The notes under the pieces are model-generated. The model made no database searches and was not told the DNA's origin. It saw only the letters and a list, made by a program, of their open reading frames with translations. A DNA stretch of 33,074 bases, from positions 1 through 33,074 of the forward strand of contig JAJDEB010000013.1 of assembly GCA_029260015.1 (NCBI GenBank), read 5' to 3'. How positions within the stretch are numbered: position 1 is the first letter of the stretch; each line of letters begins with the position of its first letter. Below are positions 8,401-17,201 of the stretch, one piece after another. The DNA comes from Phycisphaerae bacterium. GTDB lineage: Bacteria; Planctomycetota; Phycisphaerae; UBA1845. Both the position numbers and the translations under genes were made by a program.

Positions 8401-9861
8401 TTATTCCTCTACTTCATCCAATTCTGCATCTTCGTCCGGTTCGTTTTGAGCATCGTTCGTCTTGAGGGGGCGGGCTTTCCGTATGCCCATTCGCCTGCGG
8501 ACGAGTTGGTCGAAGCGTTTCTTCATGGTGGCCATGAAGTCGGGGTTGTTGAGCATGTATCTCTTGATCATCTTGTTGCCAAAGAAGGCGGCGGGTGTGC
8601 CTTGCACGCCGATCGATTTTCCGAGCATGATGTCCTGCTTGACGCGTGCGGCGACTTCTTCTGAATTGCGATCGCGATCGAACTTGAGCAGGTCGAGTTC
8701 GAGCTTTTCGGCGTAACCGCGGAGGGCATCGTCGAGTGGCTCGGGTTTTAGTCGTGCGAGAAACGGCTGATTGCCAAACAGCAAATCGTGATATTCCCAG
8801 AAGCCTTCGTTTCCTTTTTGCATGCGGGCGGCTTCTGCGGCATGGGCGAGGTTGCATGCGTTTGGGTGAATGTTGCGCACGGCGTGTTCGTTGCAATCGG
8901 TGCAAAGGGGGTAGTGTTTCCAGATGATGCGCAGGTGGCCATCAAAGGCTGGCAGAATGTTTTCGGCGATTTCCTTGGAGAATTTTCGGCAGCCGGGGCA
9001 CTGAAAATCACTGAAGATCACGAGTTTCGTTGAGGGCCCCTCGGCAAGCAAGAGTTGGGGGTCGTCATTGCGCGTCGGAATCTTGACGGATTCAATCCCG
9101 TCGAATTGGGCGAGTTGCGTTTTCGTGTCCGCACCCATTCTTTTGATTTCTTGCTCGTAGGCATCCTTCATCAAGTCGCTGTAGGCGAGCGCTTTCTTGT
9201 GGCCAAAGCTCATTAGGACGGCGCCCCAGAGGAGAACGCAACCAGCCACGGCTGCAAAAATCAAGCGACCATTCGGATGCGGTTCAGTGGCAGTGCGTTC
9301 GGCGACAACATGATCGGCGACAGTGTCCTCCGCTGTTGCGCTTGGTGATTCTGCTTCGGGTTTCTTCGGTCTCAACTGGAAGATCAGGATCAACATCGCG
9401 AAATTGATTCCGTGCGAAATAAGGCACAGTCGACACTTGTGCTCAAGGTCGGCAAACATGACGTACAAGAAGAAAATCGAGCTTGCGCAACCCGCGATGA
9501 TCAAGAGCGTCGGAACCCAGTGCCAGAACCGACGGACGTAATCAACATGCCCGACGATCATCATCCAAAAGAACACCGTTGCGAAGTAAGCCCAGCCAAG
9601 CACCGCCACAGGTATGACACCACTTCGTTGACCGGTCTTTGGATCGGGTTCTTTGAACGGAAACGAACCCCATTTGGATTGAATCACCGCGCCGCAGTCG
9701 AATGCCTCATCGCCTTCCGAATGACAGACGCTCGACAGCCAACCCGACACCTCCGACTTCGAACTGTCGCTCAGGTGCATCCCCGTCAGTTCTTGATTGA
9801 TGTAGCAGCCGCTAAATGACAAAATCAGCAGCATGATGACCAATATGGCAGAGCGGGTCAT
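8401..9861 (-). CDS. VKOR-DsbA fusion: disulfide bond formation protein
   Basis: A 486-residue membrane protein that would both oxidise substrate thiols and pass electrons to quinone. The N-terminal half is a vitamin K epoxide reductase domain: a first hydrophobic helix (about 5-20), loop cysteines Cys46 and Cys56, further helices, and the quinone-side active site Cys143-x2-Cys146 (CRLC). Another hydrophobic helix (about 199-219) leads to a DsbA-like thioredoxin domain with active site CPGC (288-291), a further PLCTDC pair (320, 323) and the cis-proline loop GTPAAFF. The tail is acidic. ATG 9861 has a strong GGAGG six nt upstream. A TATAAT at 9934-9939 on the minus strand may be its -10 box. 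Confidence 0.9.
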   Translation of the reverse strand: MTRSAILVIMLLILSFSGCYINQELTGMHLSDSSKSEVSGWLSSVCHSEGDEAFDCGAVIQSKWGSFPFKEPDPKTGQRSGVIPVAVLGWAYFATVFFWMMIVGHVDYVRRFWHWVPTLLIIAGCASSIFFLYVMFADLEHKCRLCLISHGINFAMLILIFQLRPKKPEAESPSATAEDTVADHVVAERTATEPHPNGRLIFAAVAGCVLLWGAVLMSFGHKKALAYSDLMKDAYEQEIKRMGADTKTQLAQFDGIESVKIPTRNDDPQLLLAEGPSTKLVIFSDFQCPGCRKFSKEIAENILPAFDGHLRIIWKHYPLCTDCNEHAVRNIHPNACNLAHAAEAARMQKGNEGFWEYHDLLFGNQPFLARLKPEPLDDALRGYAEKLELDLLKFDRDRNSEEVAARVKQDIMLGKSIGVQGTPAAFFGNKMIKRYMLNNPDFMATMKKRFDQLVRRRMGIRKARPLKTNDAQNEPDEDAELDEVEE

Positions 9862-10182
9862 TGGGTTCCTCCGTGAAGCGGTCGCCTCGAACATTCAAGG
9901 GCAGCCGCGTTGTCAGCTTGCAGAACAGATTCAATTATAAACAGGCAAGATAGCCGAGGATGGCGATCACATAAACCCCGCACCACCTTGGAAGCGCAAG
10001 GCGTTTGTATCAAGTTCGGATCCACCGGGTCGAATTGGTGTAGGCCCACGTGTCAACTTGCGGGTTGCGCTCCACCGCCATTCCCAGCGTTCCACTGTCA
10101 TTCCCGCGAAAGTGGGAATCCAAGCCCCGCGCGTTTCACATCGCTCGTTCTGGACTCCCGCATGCGCGGGAGTGACGAACCA
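9862..10182. other. Intergenic region with a TATAAT box and a type C repeat
   Basis: No credible gene. On the minus strand a perfect TATAAT (9934-9939), without a good -35 box, may drive the VKOR-DsbA gene. Positions 10036-10182 are a type C repeat. Open frames here come from the repeat; peptides such as SRESGNP are typical spurious translations of this repeat class. Confidence 0.5.
10036..10182. repeat. Palindromic repeat type C, copy 1, abutting a stop codon
   Basis: It shares with 21255-21381 a first block (TGGTGTAGGCCCACG... CTTGCGGGTTGC), a variable centre, and a nearly identical block of about 85 nt. That block holds two hairpins: ATTCCCGC-GAAA-G(C/T)GGGAAT and ACTCCCGC-ATGC-GCGGGAGT. 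It ends GACGAACCA directly next to the stop codon of the binding-protein gene (10183-10185). It belongs to the widespread 'TCATTCCCGCGAAAGCGGGA' class of dispersed repeats. Confidence 0.88.
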
Positions 10183-11235
10183 TTAATCCGTATCGAGCCA
10201 CTTGAACCATTCGATGCGGAAATCTTTGAGATTTGATTGTTTGATCGTGATCGGTTCGGCGAAGAATTCACCGATATCAAGCACTTCACCGCGGGCGAGC
10301 GTCACGCACTTCTGCAACGCATTTTCGGCGATGCGGTCGTACTCACCGCCGACGAGCGCGTAGCAACTCCCACCGTTGACGAGCGGCCAATAGTCAGGAT
10401 ATGGCCCGAATGTTATGAGCCGGCAACCCCTTGGCAGCAACGTTTCACCGGACTTCAATTCCCGAAGGGGCCAATCGTCCAGGGCTACGATTGCGTTGAG
10501 CCTCGGAAACCGTTCGACGTAATCGCGCACCAACCGTTGCCCGACGAAGGCGTTGCCCATGCACGCCATTTCGCTGAGGATGGTCATGCCGACGGTTTCG
10601 TTGGCAGATTCCGAAAAGCCCAGATAGCGATCGCCGTGTTGGACGGAGTCGCCGCCGTGTTTCAAAAGGGCGATCGTGCCATTGCCATCGATCGCTTCGT
10701 AAGCAGCTTTCGCCATCGCTTCGCCCACCTTGATCTCGTCGATACCTGAGTAAACGAACGGTTCGGGATTGGGAACGGGCATCATCATCGTGACGATGGG
10801 CACGCCTTTGGTTCTAAGATCGAGAAGGATTTCCCGCATGACGGTGGTGTCGGTCGGCCAAATGCATAGCCCGCGCATCCTCGGGCTGTGGATCTGACGA
10901 AGAAGTCGCGTCTGTGCGCTCGGTGCGTTGGCTTCGGGTGCGACGACTTTGAGGTCAAAATCGCCGAGCCCTTCGCGATAGCGCTCTGCGGTGGCAGCGA
11001 GAACGCGCCAGACGGGGTCGGATTTTTCATTTCCGACAAAGGCGATAAAACCCTGCTCGGAAGGTTTTGTCGAGATTTTGCGGGTTTCATCGCAGCCGAC
11101 AAGAATCGAAGTCAGCGCTGCGAATATGGCAAGTAGCGCGAAGTTTCTGATCCAAGTGATTATTCTGCCGATATATGAAACAGACCCATCGGATCCAAAT
11201 AGCCGATGCAAAATCGTTGCTGTGGGGCTGTGCAT
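10183..11235 (-). CDS. Periplasmic-binding-protein-like lipoprotein (sugar-binding type)
   Basis: The protein has about 350 residues and the fold of the LacI/ribose-binding group (Peripla_BP_4 type). A hydrophobic signal ends in the lipobox-like LVGC followed by DE. The ligand-binding domain runs from FIAFVGNEKSDPVW to the C terminus and includes CIWPTDTTVMREIL and GVPIVTMMMP. A soluble-ligand role such as sugar capture outside the cell is inferred. No ABC permease or ATPase lies nearby, so its partner is elsewhere or it acts as a sensor. I chose ATG 11235; an upstream ATG at 11304 would place about 23 more residues before an already long n-region. A type C repeat starts immediately after the stop codon. 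Confidence 0.8.
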   Translation of the reverse strand: MHSPTATILHRLFGSDGSVSYIGRIITWIRNFALLAIFAALTSILVGCDETRKISTKPSEQGFIAFVGNEKSDPVWRVLAATAERYREGLGDFDLKVVAPEANAPSAQTRLLRQIHSPRMRGLCIWPTDTTVMREILLDLRTKGVPIVTMMMPVPNPEPFVYSGIDEIKVGEAMAKAAYEAIDGNGTIALLKHGGDSVQHGDRYLGFSESANETVGMTILSEMACMGNAFVGQRLVRDYVERFPRLNAIVALDDWPLRELKSGETLLPRGCRLITFGPYPDYWPLVNGGSCYALVGGEYDRIAENALQKCVTLARGEVLDIGEFFAEPITIKQSNLKDFRIEWFKWLDTD

Positions 11236-11359
11236 TTGATGTTGCGCCTTAGTTGGTGGAGTTCGTATCACGTTGCGCCGTCCGCGTTTGAGTGCGTGAA
11301 ACATTCGTCCAAGTCGTTTTCAGGCTTGTATTCCAGAGATTCCAGCAGCGTTGAAGCCC

Positions 11360-11388
11360 TTGCAAATTGCAGATATTCTGTCCATAAT
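11360..11388 (+). promoter_or_regulatory. Possible promoter of the coiled-coil/zinc-ribbon gene
   Basis: TTGCAA (11360-11365) and CATAAT (11383-11388) are exactly 17 nt apart. The -10 box matches five of six consensus bases. The leader to the ATG at 11453 would be about 58 nt. Confidence 0.4.
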
Positions 11389-11452
11389 TGTCAGTCGTTG
11401 GTGTTTACGGGTTATTGCAGTTCGACACAACTTATTTTTGGGTAGGTGATTG

Positions 11453-12193
11453 ATGGGAGTCATCCTTGATGCTTTGCATCGGTTGCAGGAAATCGAGAGA
11501 GATCTGAACCGCCTTCGATCCAAGGCGGACACCTACCGCCGGAAGATTACCCAAGGGCAGCAACTCATCGACGCAAACCAAGTTGCCTACGAAGCCCATC
11601 TCGAATCTGTTCGCCGGTGCCAAGTCGGTATTGATTCAGCCGACCTCGACATCAAGACGCGTGAGGATTCGATGACCAAGCACCGTCTGGCCCTCAACGC
11701 AACCAAAACAAACAAAGACTACGCCGCCATCCTCACAGCTCTCAACACCGAAAAAGCAGACACGTCAAAGTTCGAGAGCAGAATCCTTGAGTTGATGGCG
11801 GAAAAAGACGAACTCATCGAGCAGTCGAAAGTATTTGAAGAAGAAAACGAAAAACTCGAGAAGCGTTTGGCCAAGCGCGAAAAAGACCTGAAAGACTTTC
11901 TCGAAAAAACCCGGGAAGATTCGGAGAAACTTGAAAAGGCCCGGGCAGATGCCGCCAGCGAGATCGCGCCATCGGCATTGGCTGCGTTTGAGCGTGTGGC
12001 GGCAAAACACGAGGGCGAAGCGATGGCCGAAATCCTCCGTGCGGGTAGCCGCGGTGATGATCACATCTGCGAAGGGTGCAACATGTCGGTCACACTCGAA
12101 GTTGTCAACAAACTGCGCAGCGTCGACGAATTGGTCCTTTGCCACACCTGCGGTCGCATCCTCTTCCAAGCCCACGCAAACGCATCAGCGTAA
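11453..12193 (+). CDS. Coiled-coil protein with C4 zinc ribbon (CT398/zf-RING_7 type)
   Basis: A 246-residue soluble protein. The first 170 residues or so are heptad-rich coiled coil, very high in Lys, Glu, Leu and Arg. The C-terminal C4 zinc ribbon is CEGC...CHTCGRIL. This is the architecture of the chlamydial CT398-like family (Pfam zf-RING_7). Its role is poorly defined; links to flagellar, secretion or sigma-54 partners have been suggested for relatives, so I give no function. ATG 11453 is preceded by AGGTGA at 11444-11449; a TTG at 11450 is in frame but less likely. It is monocistronic and converges on the AsmA-like gene. Confidence 0.85.
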   Translation: MGVILDALHRLQEIERDLNRLRSKADTYRRKITQGQQLIDANQVAYEAHLESVRRCQVGIDSADLDIKTREDSMTKHRLALNATKTNKDYAAILTALNTEKADTSKFESRILELMAEKDELIEQSKVFEEENEKLEKRLAKREKDLKDFLEKTREDSEKLEKARADAASEIAPSALAAFERVAAKHEGEAMAEILRAGSRGDDHICEGCNMSVTLEVVNKLRSVDELVLCHTCGRILFQAHANASA

Positions 12194-12246
12194 TCTTCAA
12201 AACGCTTTTTCGATGCAGCTTGCCGACTGGTGTTTAATTCTGGCGT

Positions 12247-15200
12247 TCAATTCTTCCTTCTTTGATCTTTTTCTTTGGGTTTCAGCAGGGTCTCCAACGC
12301 ATTGCTGACGGTGCGGAAGGGTCTTCCTGTTGCCACCGGATCATTCATCGTCCCGGTCACGCGCACTTCGATGACTTCGCGCGACGCTCCCTCAAGCAAC
12401 TCCGTCACCACCGGAATTTTTGAATCCTGCTTGGGACTGACTGCCGTCAACCGGAGATCGAGGGACTTGCTTGACCATTCCATCTCGCCTTCCCCAACCA
12501 TGGCCAAAGCGTTGCCCTTGAGGTGAAGATTGCGAAACTGAAGCTTGTCGTCGGCGAGGTAGAACTCTGAATCGACTTCTTGAAATGCGGATTCGCGGGG
12601 CAGTGTCAGGTTGATGACGTTGAGAATCGCCAATAGGGCGGGGAGTTTGTAGAGCTCGGCTTCGGTGACCTGAAACGAACCGCCAGCACGCCGGTGACTT
12701 GAATCTGAAAGCAACCCGCCGATGGAAACCTGTCCGATTACCGTACCGGCAATTTCCTTTTGGCTGGCCGGATCATCTTGCGATGAGAATGCGGCTGCCA
12801 GCGCCTGCAAGGGAACATGATCAAACGAAAACGCGCCGTTGTAGTGCGTTTCGCCTGATTCGATCCACGACTGCATTTCACCGCCTACGGTTGAATCGCC
12901 AATCCTGGCGCTGAGTTGTCTGATCGACCACTGGCTCCGTTGGGCGTCATAGCCAACCGAACCTTGAACATCTTTAATATTCAGTTTGGCGACGGAAACA
13001 CTTGGCGCACTGAGCGTTCCGTCAAAATCGAAGACGCCTTGCCTGGATGACGCGGTAAACGGTAAGCGGGCATGAAGGTTCTGGAACGATAGTCCCGTTT
13101 CAAGACCGAGGCCGTCCGTTTCCAACGTACCGGTCAGTTTCCAATCCGGTGTCGATTGGCGAGAATTCTGGTCAATCACCAATCTTCCATTGCGCAATCG
13201 CACAGCCCCGGTCGGCTTAAGATTTCCCAACAGTTTTCTGATTCGCCAAGGTGCGGCATCGTACAGGGATTGGCTGAATTCGCCAACGGCGACATCAATG
13301 TGTACGTCGGAGGCAATGTCGGTGCTACTTGTGGCTTCATTGTTGGTGACACTAATCGTACCGCCGATTTCAAAATCGATACCGTGCCCGATTGCGACCA
13401 CGTTGGTGAGTGTCAGACCTGACTCATTGATCACGGCACTTCCCGAACTCACTTCAATCGGAATCGGAAAACGCGGATGCTTCAGATTGATCCCCTTCAA
13501 ATCAACATAAATCATGGTGTCCAGAGCGCGAGCGGGGTCTGTCGCCTCGCGTTTCCAAACCGCGTCGGCATTCAAAGTTCCACTGACACCAAGGTCTTGC
13601 AGTGGCTTTCTTAAATGTAATGGGAACGATTCAATGACGTCGTGACTGAGTGTCATATCATGGCACTTGGCGCGGATGTCGAGGCATGGATTGATGGCGG
13701 CGCGTTCGATGAATCCGTCGAGTTCGATACGCCCGTCTGCCAACCGTCCGGTCAAATGATCAATGTCAATCCGCTTCCGATCGATCCGCAGGTGGCCGGT
13801 AGACTCGTGAATCGGTATCAGCAGATTGGCGTGCCTGATCGGCGTCTGGTTCAATTCGACATTGACGACGTAGTCAATTGGCTTTGCTAGCGCAGTCTTG
13901 GAAAGAACCACCTCGACATCGACGGTGCCTTCCGGGCGAAGTTGCCGGAGTTGCTGCTGCGTTTTAGGTTCAAAACACGAAAACAATCGCTCATCGAGCG
14001 AGACATCGCTGGCGACGATATTTAAATCGAGTTGCTCCAAACCGTCCGGGGTCGTTCGGGCGCTTCCGCTGACAGCCACATCACCAGTCTCGCCAGACCC
14101 CTTCACGCTGTCGATCGTGATTTTGTTGTCCTCAATCAAGACCGTTCCGTCGAAGTTGTGAACCGGATAGGGAAACTGCGTGAACACGGCATCAGCCGAC
14201 TGCACATTGGCGAGTGTCCTGATCGACCATGGGGCGGGTTCTCCGTCGATCTCCGGTCCGCGCTGCATGTTGACGTGAAGATCAGTGATTCCTTCCGGTG
14301 AGAATGCGTCCCACATTTTTCGATGGTGCGGGCCCATGCCGCCGCACAGGTCGTTATCCAATGCGATGTTGTATCCGTAGATGTCAATGTCGGCTGGTAC
14401 CGGTCCCGCAGGTCCACCCGTCCATCCGTTGGCGATCACCCATCCGTCACCGTGTTGGCCATTGATACCGATGACGTTCAAACCGTTTGGTCCGATCTCA
14501 ACGGTGCCGCGCACGTCGGTGATGCGATACGGAAACTTGTGATGTGAAATATCAGGACCGAGCGCTTCAATCAACGCCCGATCAAGCACGATAGGGGCAT
14601 CGCGACCTTCGGCTTTCGAAATTGCAAACGACAGATCGATTTTTCCATGTGGGTCGTAGTGACGGTAGAACTTCGCTAGCTTGGGAAGGCTTGCGATCAA
14701 ACGCGATTCTGACGGGGCAACGTTAGGATCGTTACGCGGTAGGGTGAACTCCTTCGCATCGAGTTCCAGAACGAACCCGATGTCTGCCGGCAAGGTGCTT
14801 TCGTTGATCGACCCACTCAGTTGCAGTTTGGCCCGACACAAGCTGTTATTCCAATATCCGATGAAGTCGAGATATGCATAGTTGTTACCGACTTGCAGTG
14901 TGCCGGCTACATCGGTCCAGGTCAGGTAGCGCTGGGTCGGGGGCAACTTGGTTTCGAGTTCATCGATCGGAACCGAGATTGCAGCTTGCTCAATTTCGAT
15001 GGCGATGTGATGCCGTTTGTCGACAACCGGTAGCATGGGAATAGCGAAGTCGACGGCATGAAATTGTCCCTGCAGTCCCAGAAGATCCATCCAATAGCGG
15101 GCTCCGGGTGTGGCGGCTTCGGTGGCTAGGGCGGCTGCCCGAACGGATAGCCAGGGCGTACCGCCATCGATATCACGAATGGTTTTTTTGTCGAAATCGA

Positions 15201-15864
15201 TTTGAAGCGTTCCACTGGAAGAGCGGTCGGTCGTGGCGTCCCAGACGACATCGTAGGCGGCTTTCCCGTCCGGGTTGGGCAGTGCCAGGATGTTCAGCGT
15301 CAAACGCTCAACGAGTGAATCAAATTTCGGTCCGCGACGGAAGACTTCGACATCGATGTTACCGGTGCTGACGCGAGGCAGGTCCACCATTTCCATCTCG
15401 CCGAAATGGTTCTGTGAGAGAAGGTCCTGAACATTGAAGTGCCCGGTCGCGTCGTCAAAGACGGCTCGGCAGCGCGTCCCGGACACATCGACCGAGTCGA
15501 ATCGCAGACGGCCCAGCAGAAGTTGAAGCGGTTTGTGATGCAGGGTCATTTCGCGGCATGTTGCCAACGGTTCGTCGCCGGGGATGCCACATGGATCTGA
15601 CAGCGTCACGCCCGACATTTTGATTCCGCCAAACAGCGAGAATTGAACCCGATCGATTGAAAGATCGGTGGTGAAGAACGATTGCATGTATTCCTGAGCG
15701 ATGCGGCGCAGCTTTGCCGGTTCCGTCATCGATCGATATGTCCACACGCCAGCGACCGCGCACACGATCACGACCAGCGCAAGCCATCGGAGCCATTTGC
15801 GCTTGGGTTTGAGGCGGCTTTTAGCCAGCCGTCGTTCGTGAATACTGGGGGCGCTATCAGTCAC
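12247..15864 (-). CDS. Large AsmA-like protein with N-terminal membrane anchor
   Basis: A 1205-residue protein. A basic N-terminal stretch (RLAKSRLKPKRKWLRW) is followed by a single transmembrane helix (about residues 24-44). The rest is a long periplasmic region rich in short beta-strand patterns, with the AsmA/TamB/YhdP-like look: FSLFGGIKMSGVTLSDP near the start and VIEVRVTGTMNDPVATG near the end. Relatives form long grooves that carry lipids between inner and outer membrane or affect outer-membrane assembly; that role here is inferred. The GTG start at 15864 has a good GAGGAAA five nt upstream. It is the last gene of the long minus-strand run, 239 nt after tilS, so it may have its own promoter. 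Confidence 0.8.
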   Translation of the reverse strand: MTDSAPSIHERRLAKSRLKPKRKWLRWLALVVIVCAVAGVWTYRSMTEPAKLRRIAQEYMQSFFTTDLSIDRVQFSLFGGIKMSGVTLSDPCGIPGDEPLATCREMTLHHKPLQLLLGRLRFDSVDVSGTRCRAVFDDATGHFNVQDLLSQNHFGEMEMVDLPRVSTGNIDVEVFRRGPKFDSLVERLTLNILALPNPDGKAAYDVVWDATTDRSSSGTLQIDFDKKTIRDIDGGTPWLSVRAAALATEAATPGARYWMDLLGLQGQFHAVDFAIPMLPVVDKRHHIAIEIEQAAISVPIDELETKLPPTQRYLTWTDVAGTLQVGNNYAYLDFIGYWNNSLCRAKLQLSGSINESTLPADIGFVLELDAKEFTLPRNDPNVAPSESRLIASLPKLAKFYRHYDPHGKIDLSFAISKAEGRDAPIVLDRALIEALGPDISHHKFPYRITDVRGTVEIGPNGLNVIGINGQHGDGWVIANGWTGGPAGPVPADIDIYGYNIALDNDLCGGMGPHHRKMWDAFSPEGITDLHVNMQRGPEIDGEPAPWSIRTLANVQSADAVFTQFPYPVHNFDGTVLIEDNKITIDSVKGSGETGDVAVSGSARTTPDGLEQLDLNIVASDVSLDERLFSCFEPKTQQQLRQLRPEGTVDVEVVLSKTALAKPIDYVVNVELNQTPIRHANLLIPIHESTGHLRIDRKRIDIDHLTGRLADGRIELDGFIERAAINPCLDIRAKCHDMTLSHDVIESFPLHLRKPLQDLGVSGTLNADAVWKREATDPARALDTMIYVDLKGINLKHPRFPIPIEVSSGSAVINESGLTLTNVVAIGHGIDFEIGGTISVTNNEATSSTDIASDVHIDVAVGEFSQSLYDAAPWRIRKLLGNLKPTGAVRLRNGRLVIDQNSRQSTPDWKLTGTLETDGLGLETGLSFQNLHARLPFTASSRQGVFDFDGTLSAPSVSVAKLNIKDVQGSVGYDAQRSQWSIRQLSARIGDSTVGGEMQSWIESGETHYNGAFSFDHVPLQALAAAFSSQDDPASQKEIAGTVIGQVSIGGLLSDSSHRRAGGSFQVTEAELYKLPALLAILNVINLTLPRESAFQEVDSEFYLADDKLQFRNLHLKGNALAMVGEGEMEWSSKSLDLRLTAVSPKQDSKIPVVTELLEGASREVIEVRVTGTMNDPVATGRPFRTVSNALETLLKPKEKDQRRKN

Positions 15865-16103
15865 GCGGTTTCCTCTGGCCCCTTCCTTCCTGTGAACCCT
15901 TCAGCGTTGCCATCGATTTTCGCCATCTCATCAAAACCTGCAAATCCGTCGTGGATAGCTTGTCCGGTTTTGTGACCGCAACGAGACACTACAACGCGCT
16001 AACGACAAATATGCATGCGTGGCTGAAATCGAAAGTACCGGATTCATCGGGCCAATAAGTGCTGTTCGGCGCGATTGGATTCGCAGCGTGTGGGGAAAAT
16101 TCA

Positions 16104-17174
16104 CTAGATGGGTTCCCTTCGGGCGGAGGCTCTTTTGACTTTCGTTTTGCGGCTGGCTCGCGACAGCGTGATCTGATGGCGATCAATCCGGACATCGACA
16201 TTGTCAGGAAGCGTGAATCGACTTTGTGGATTCTTGTCGCGGATGGCGTCGGCTAACTCGCTGACATGGCGAAAGGTCAGGCGTCGTTCGCGCATGCCGA
16301 TCGATTCGAGGGCTTGTCGCAAGACGCCGGTTTGGACGATCGTTGGCAATGCTGCGAGTTGCTCGCGTTTCAATGAGATTGACGTTGCGTCCTGTTCGAC
16401 GGTTAATCGCTGAAGCTCGGTGAGCGTGGTGGTTTGCAAAAATTCATTCGTCCATCGACACTGCTCAGCCAGTCGCAGTATCGCATCTCGAATCTGCGGG
16501 TTGAATGATTTCTCAAGCAACGGGATCAACTCGTGGCGAATGCGGTTGCGGGTGTGATCGGGCGATGCGTTGCTTGAGTCGCTTCGGTATTGCAAACCTT
16601 GGGCGGCTGCGTACTCGATGATTTCCTGTCTCGAAAGCCCGAGCAGTGGTTTGATCAACAGGACGTTCGACGTTTTCGTCAGGTGTCGCTTGCTGGCCAT
16701 CCCGGACAAGCCGCGAATGCCTGTGCCGCGCATGAATCGATGAAGCACGGTTTCGACTTGGTCATCGGCATGGTGGGCCAGCGCCACGTGCGTCGCGCCG
16801 ACGGATTGGCAAACTCTTTCAAAGAAACCAAACCGGGCGCGACGGGCAAGGTCTTCGGGCGATGTGCGCTCTGTCGTGGCATCGAGGTTCAAATCGCAGC
16901 GTTCGATCACAATGGGTAGATTCAGTTGGTCGGCCAACGCTGCGACGAATTCCGCATCACCGTCCGACTCATCGCCTCTGAGCTGATGGTTTAGATGTGC
17001 GACGTGTAATTGGTATTCGGCGTTAGCTTCTGTGCAAACTTGCGACAAGGCGTGCAGCAGCACCGTCGAATCAGCTCCGCCGGATACTCCGACCACCACC
17101 TTAGCATCGGGCGTGAGGAGTCCGTCGCGTTTGATTTGCGATCGCAGGCGTTCGAGAAAGTCGAGGTTGTTCAC
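16104..17174 (-). CDS. tilS: tRNA(Ile)-lysidine synthase TilS
   Basis: A 356-residue enzyme that attaches lysine to C34 of tRNA-Ile(CAU) with ATP, so that it reads AUA codons. The PP-loop SGGADS lies at residues 31-36. Further N-type ATPase motifs are HLNHQLRGDESDGD, LARRARFGFF and AHHADDQVET with LHRFMRGTGIRGL. The C-terminal part is short compared with the E. coli enzyme (432 residues). The start is GTG at 17174, 27 nt after the lpd stop codon, so it is probably the last cistron of the pyruvate dehydrogenase operon. The co-location with the complex has no obvious functional meaning. Confidence 0.95.
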   Translation of the reverse strand: MNNLDFLERLRSQIKRDGLLTPDAKVVVGVSGGADSTVLLHALSQVCTEANAEYQLHVAHLNHQLRGDESDGDAEFVAALADQLNLPIVIERCDLNLDATTERTSPEDLARRARFGFFERVCQSVGATHVALAHHADDQVETVLHRFMRGTGIRGLSGMASKRHLTKTSNVLLIKPLLGLSRQEIIEYAAAQGLQYRSDSSNASPDHTRNRIRHELIPLLEKSFNPQIRDAILRLAEQCRWTNEFLQTTTLTELQRLTVEQDATSISLKREQLAALPTIVQTGVLRQALESIGMRERRLTFRHVSELADAIRDKNPQSRFTLPDNVDVRIDRHQITLSRASRKTKVKRASARREPI

Positions 17175-17201
17175 AAGTGGCTACCGGGTGTTGCCGGTGC
17201 G

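Noticed and set aside
10036..10182. Possible CRISPR-like repeats in the type C region
   Set aside because: There is no regular direct-repeat and spacer pattern; the element is a pair of hairpins present as single dispersed copies.
9910..10236. 108-residue plus-strand frame with SRESGNP
   Set aside because: It translates the type C repeat; this peptide is a well-known artefact of that repeat class.
12194..12246. CTTCAAA resembling a tRNA-Sec anticodon loop
   Set aside because: No stems, T-loop or long variable arm can be folded in this 53-nt gap.
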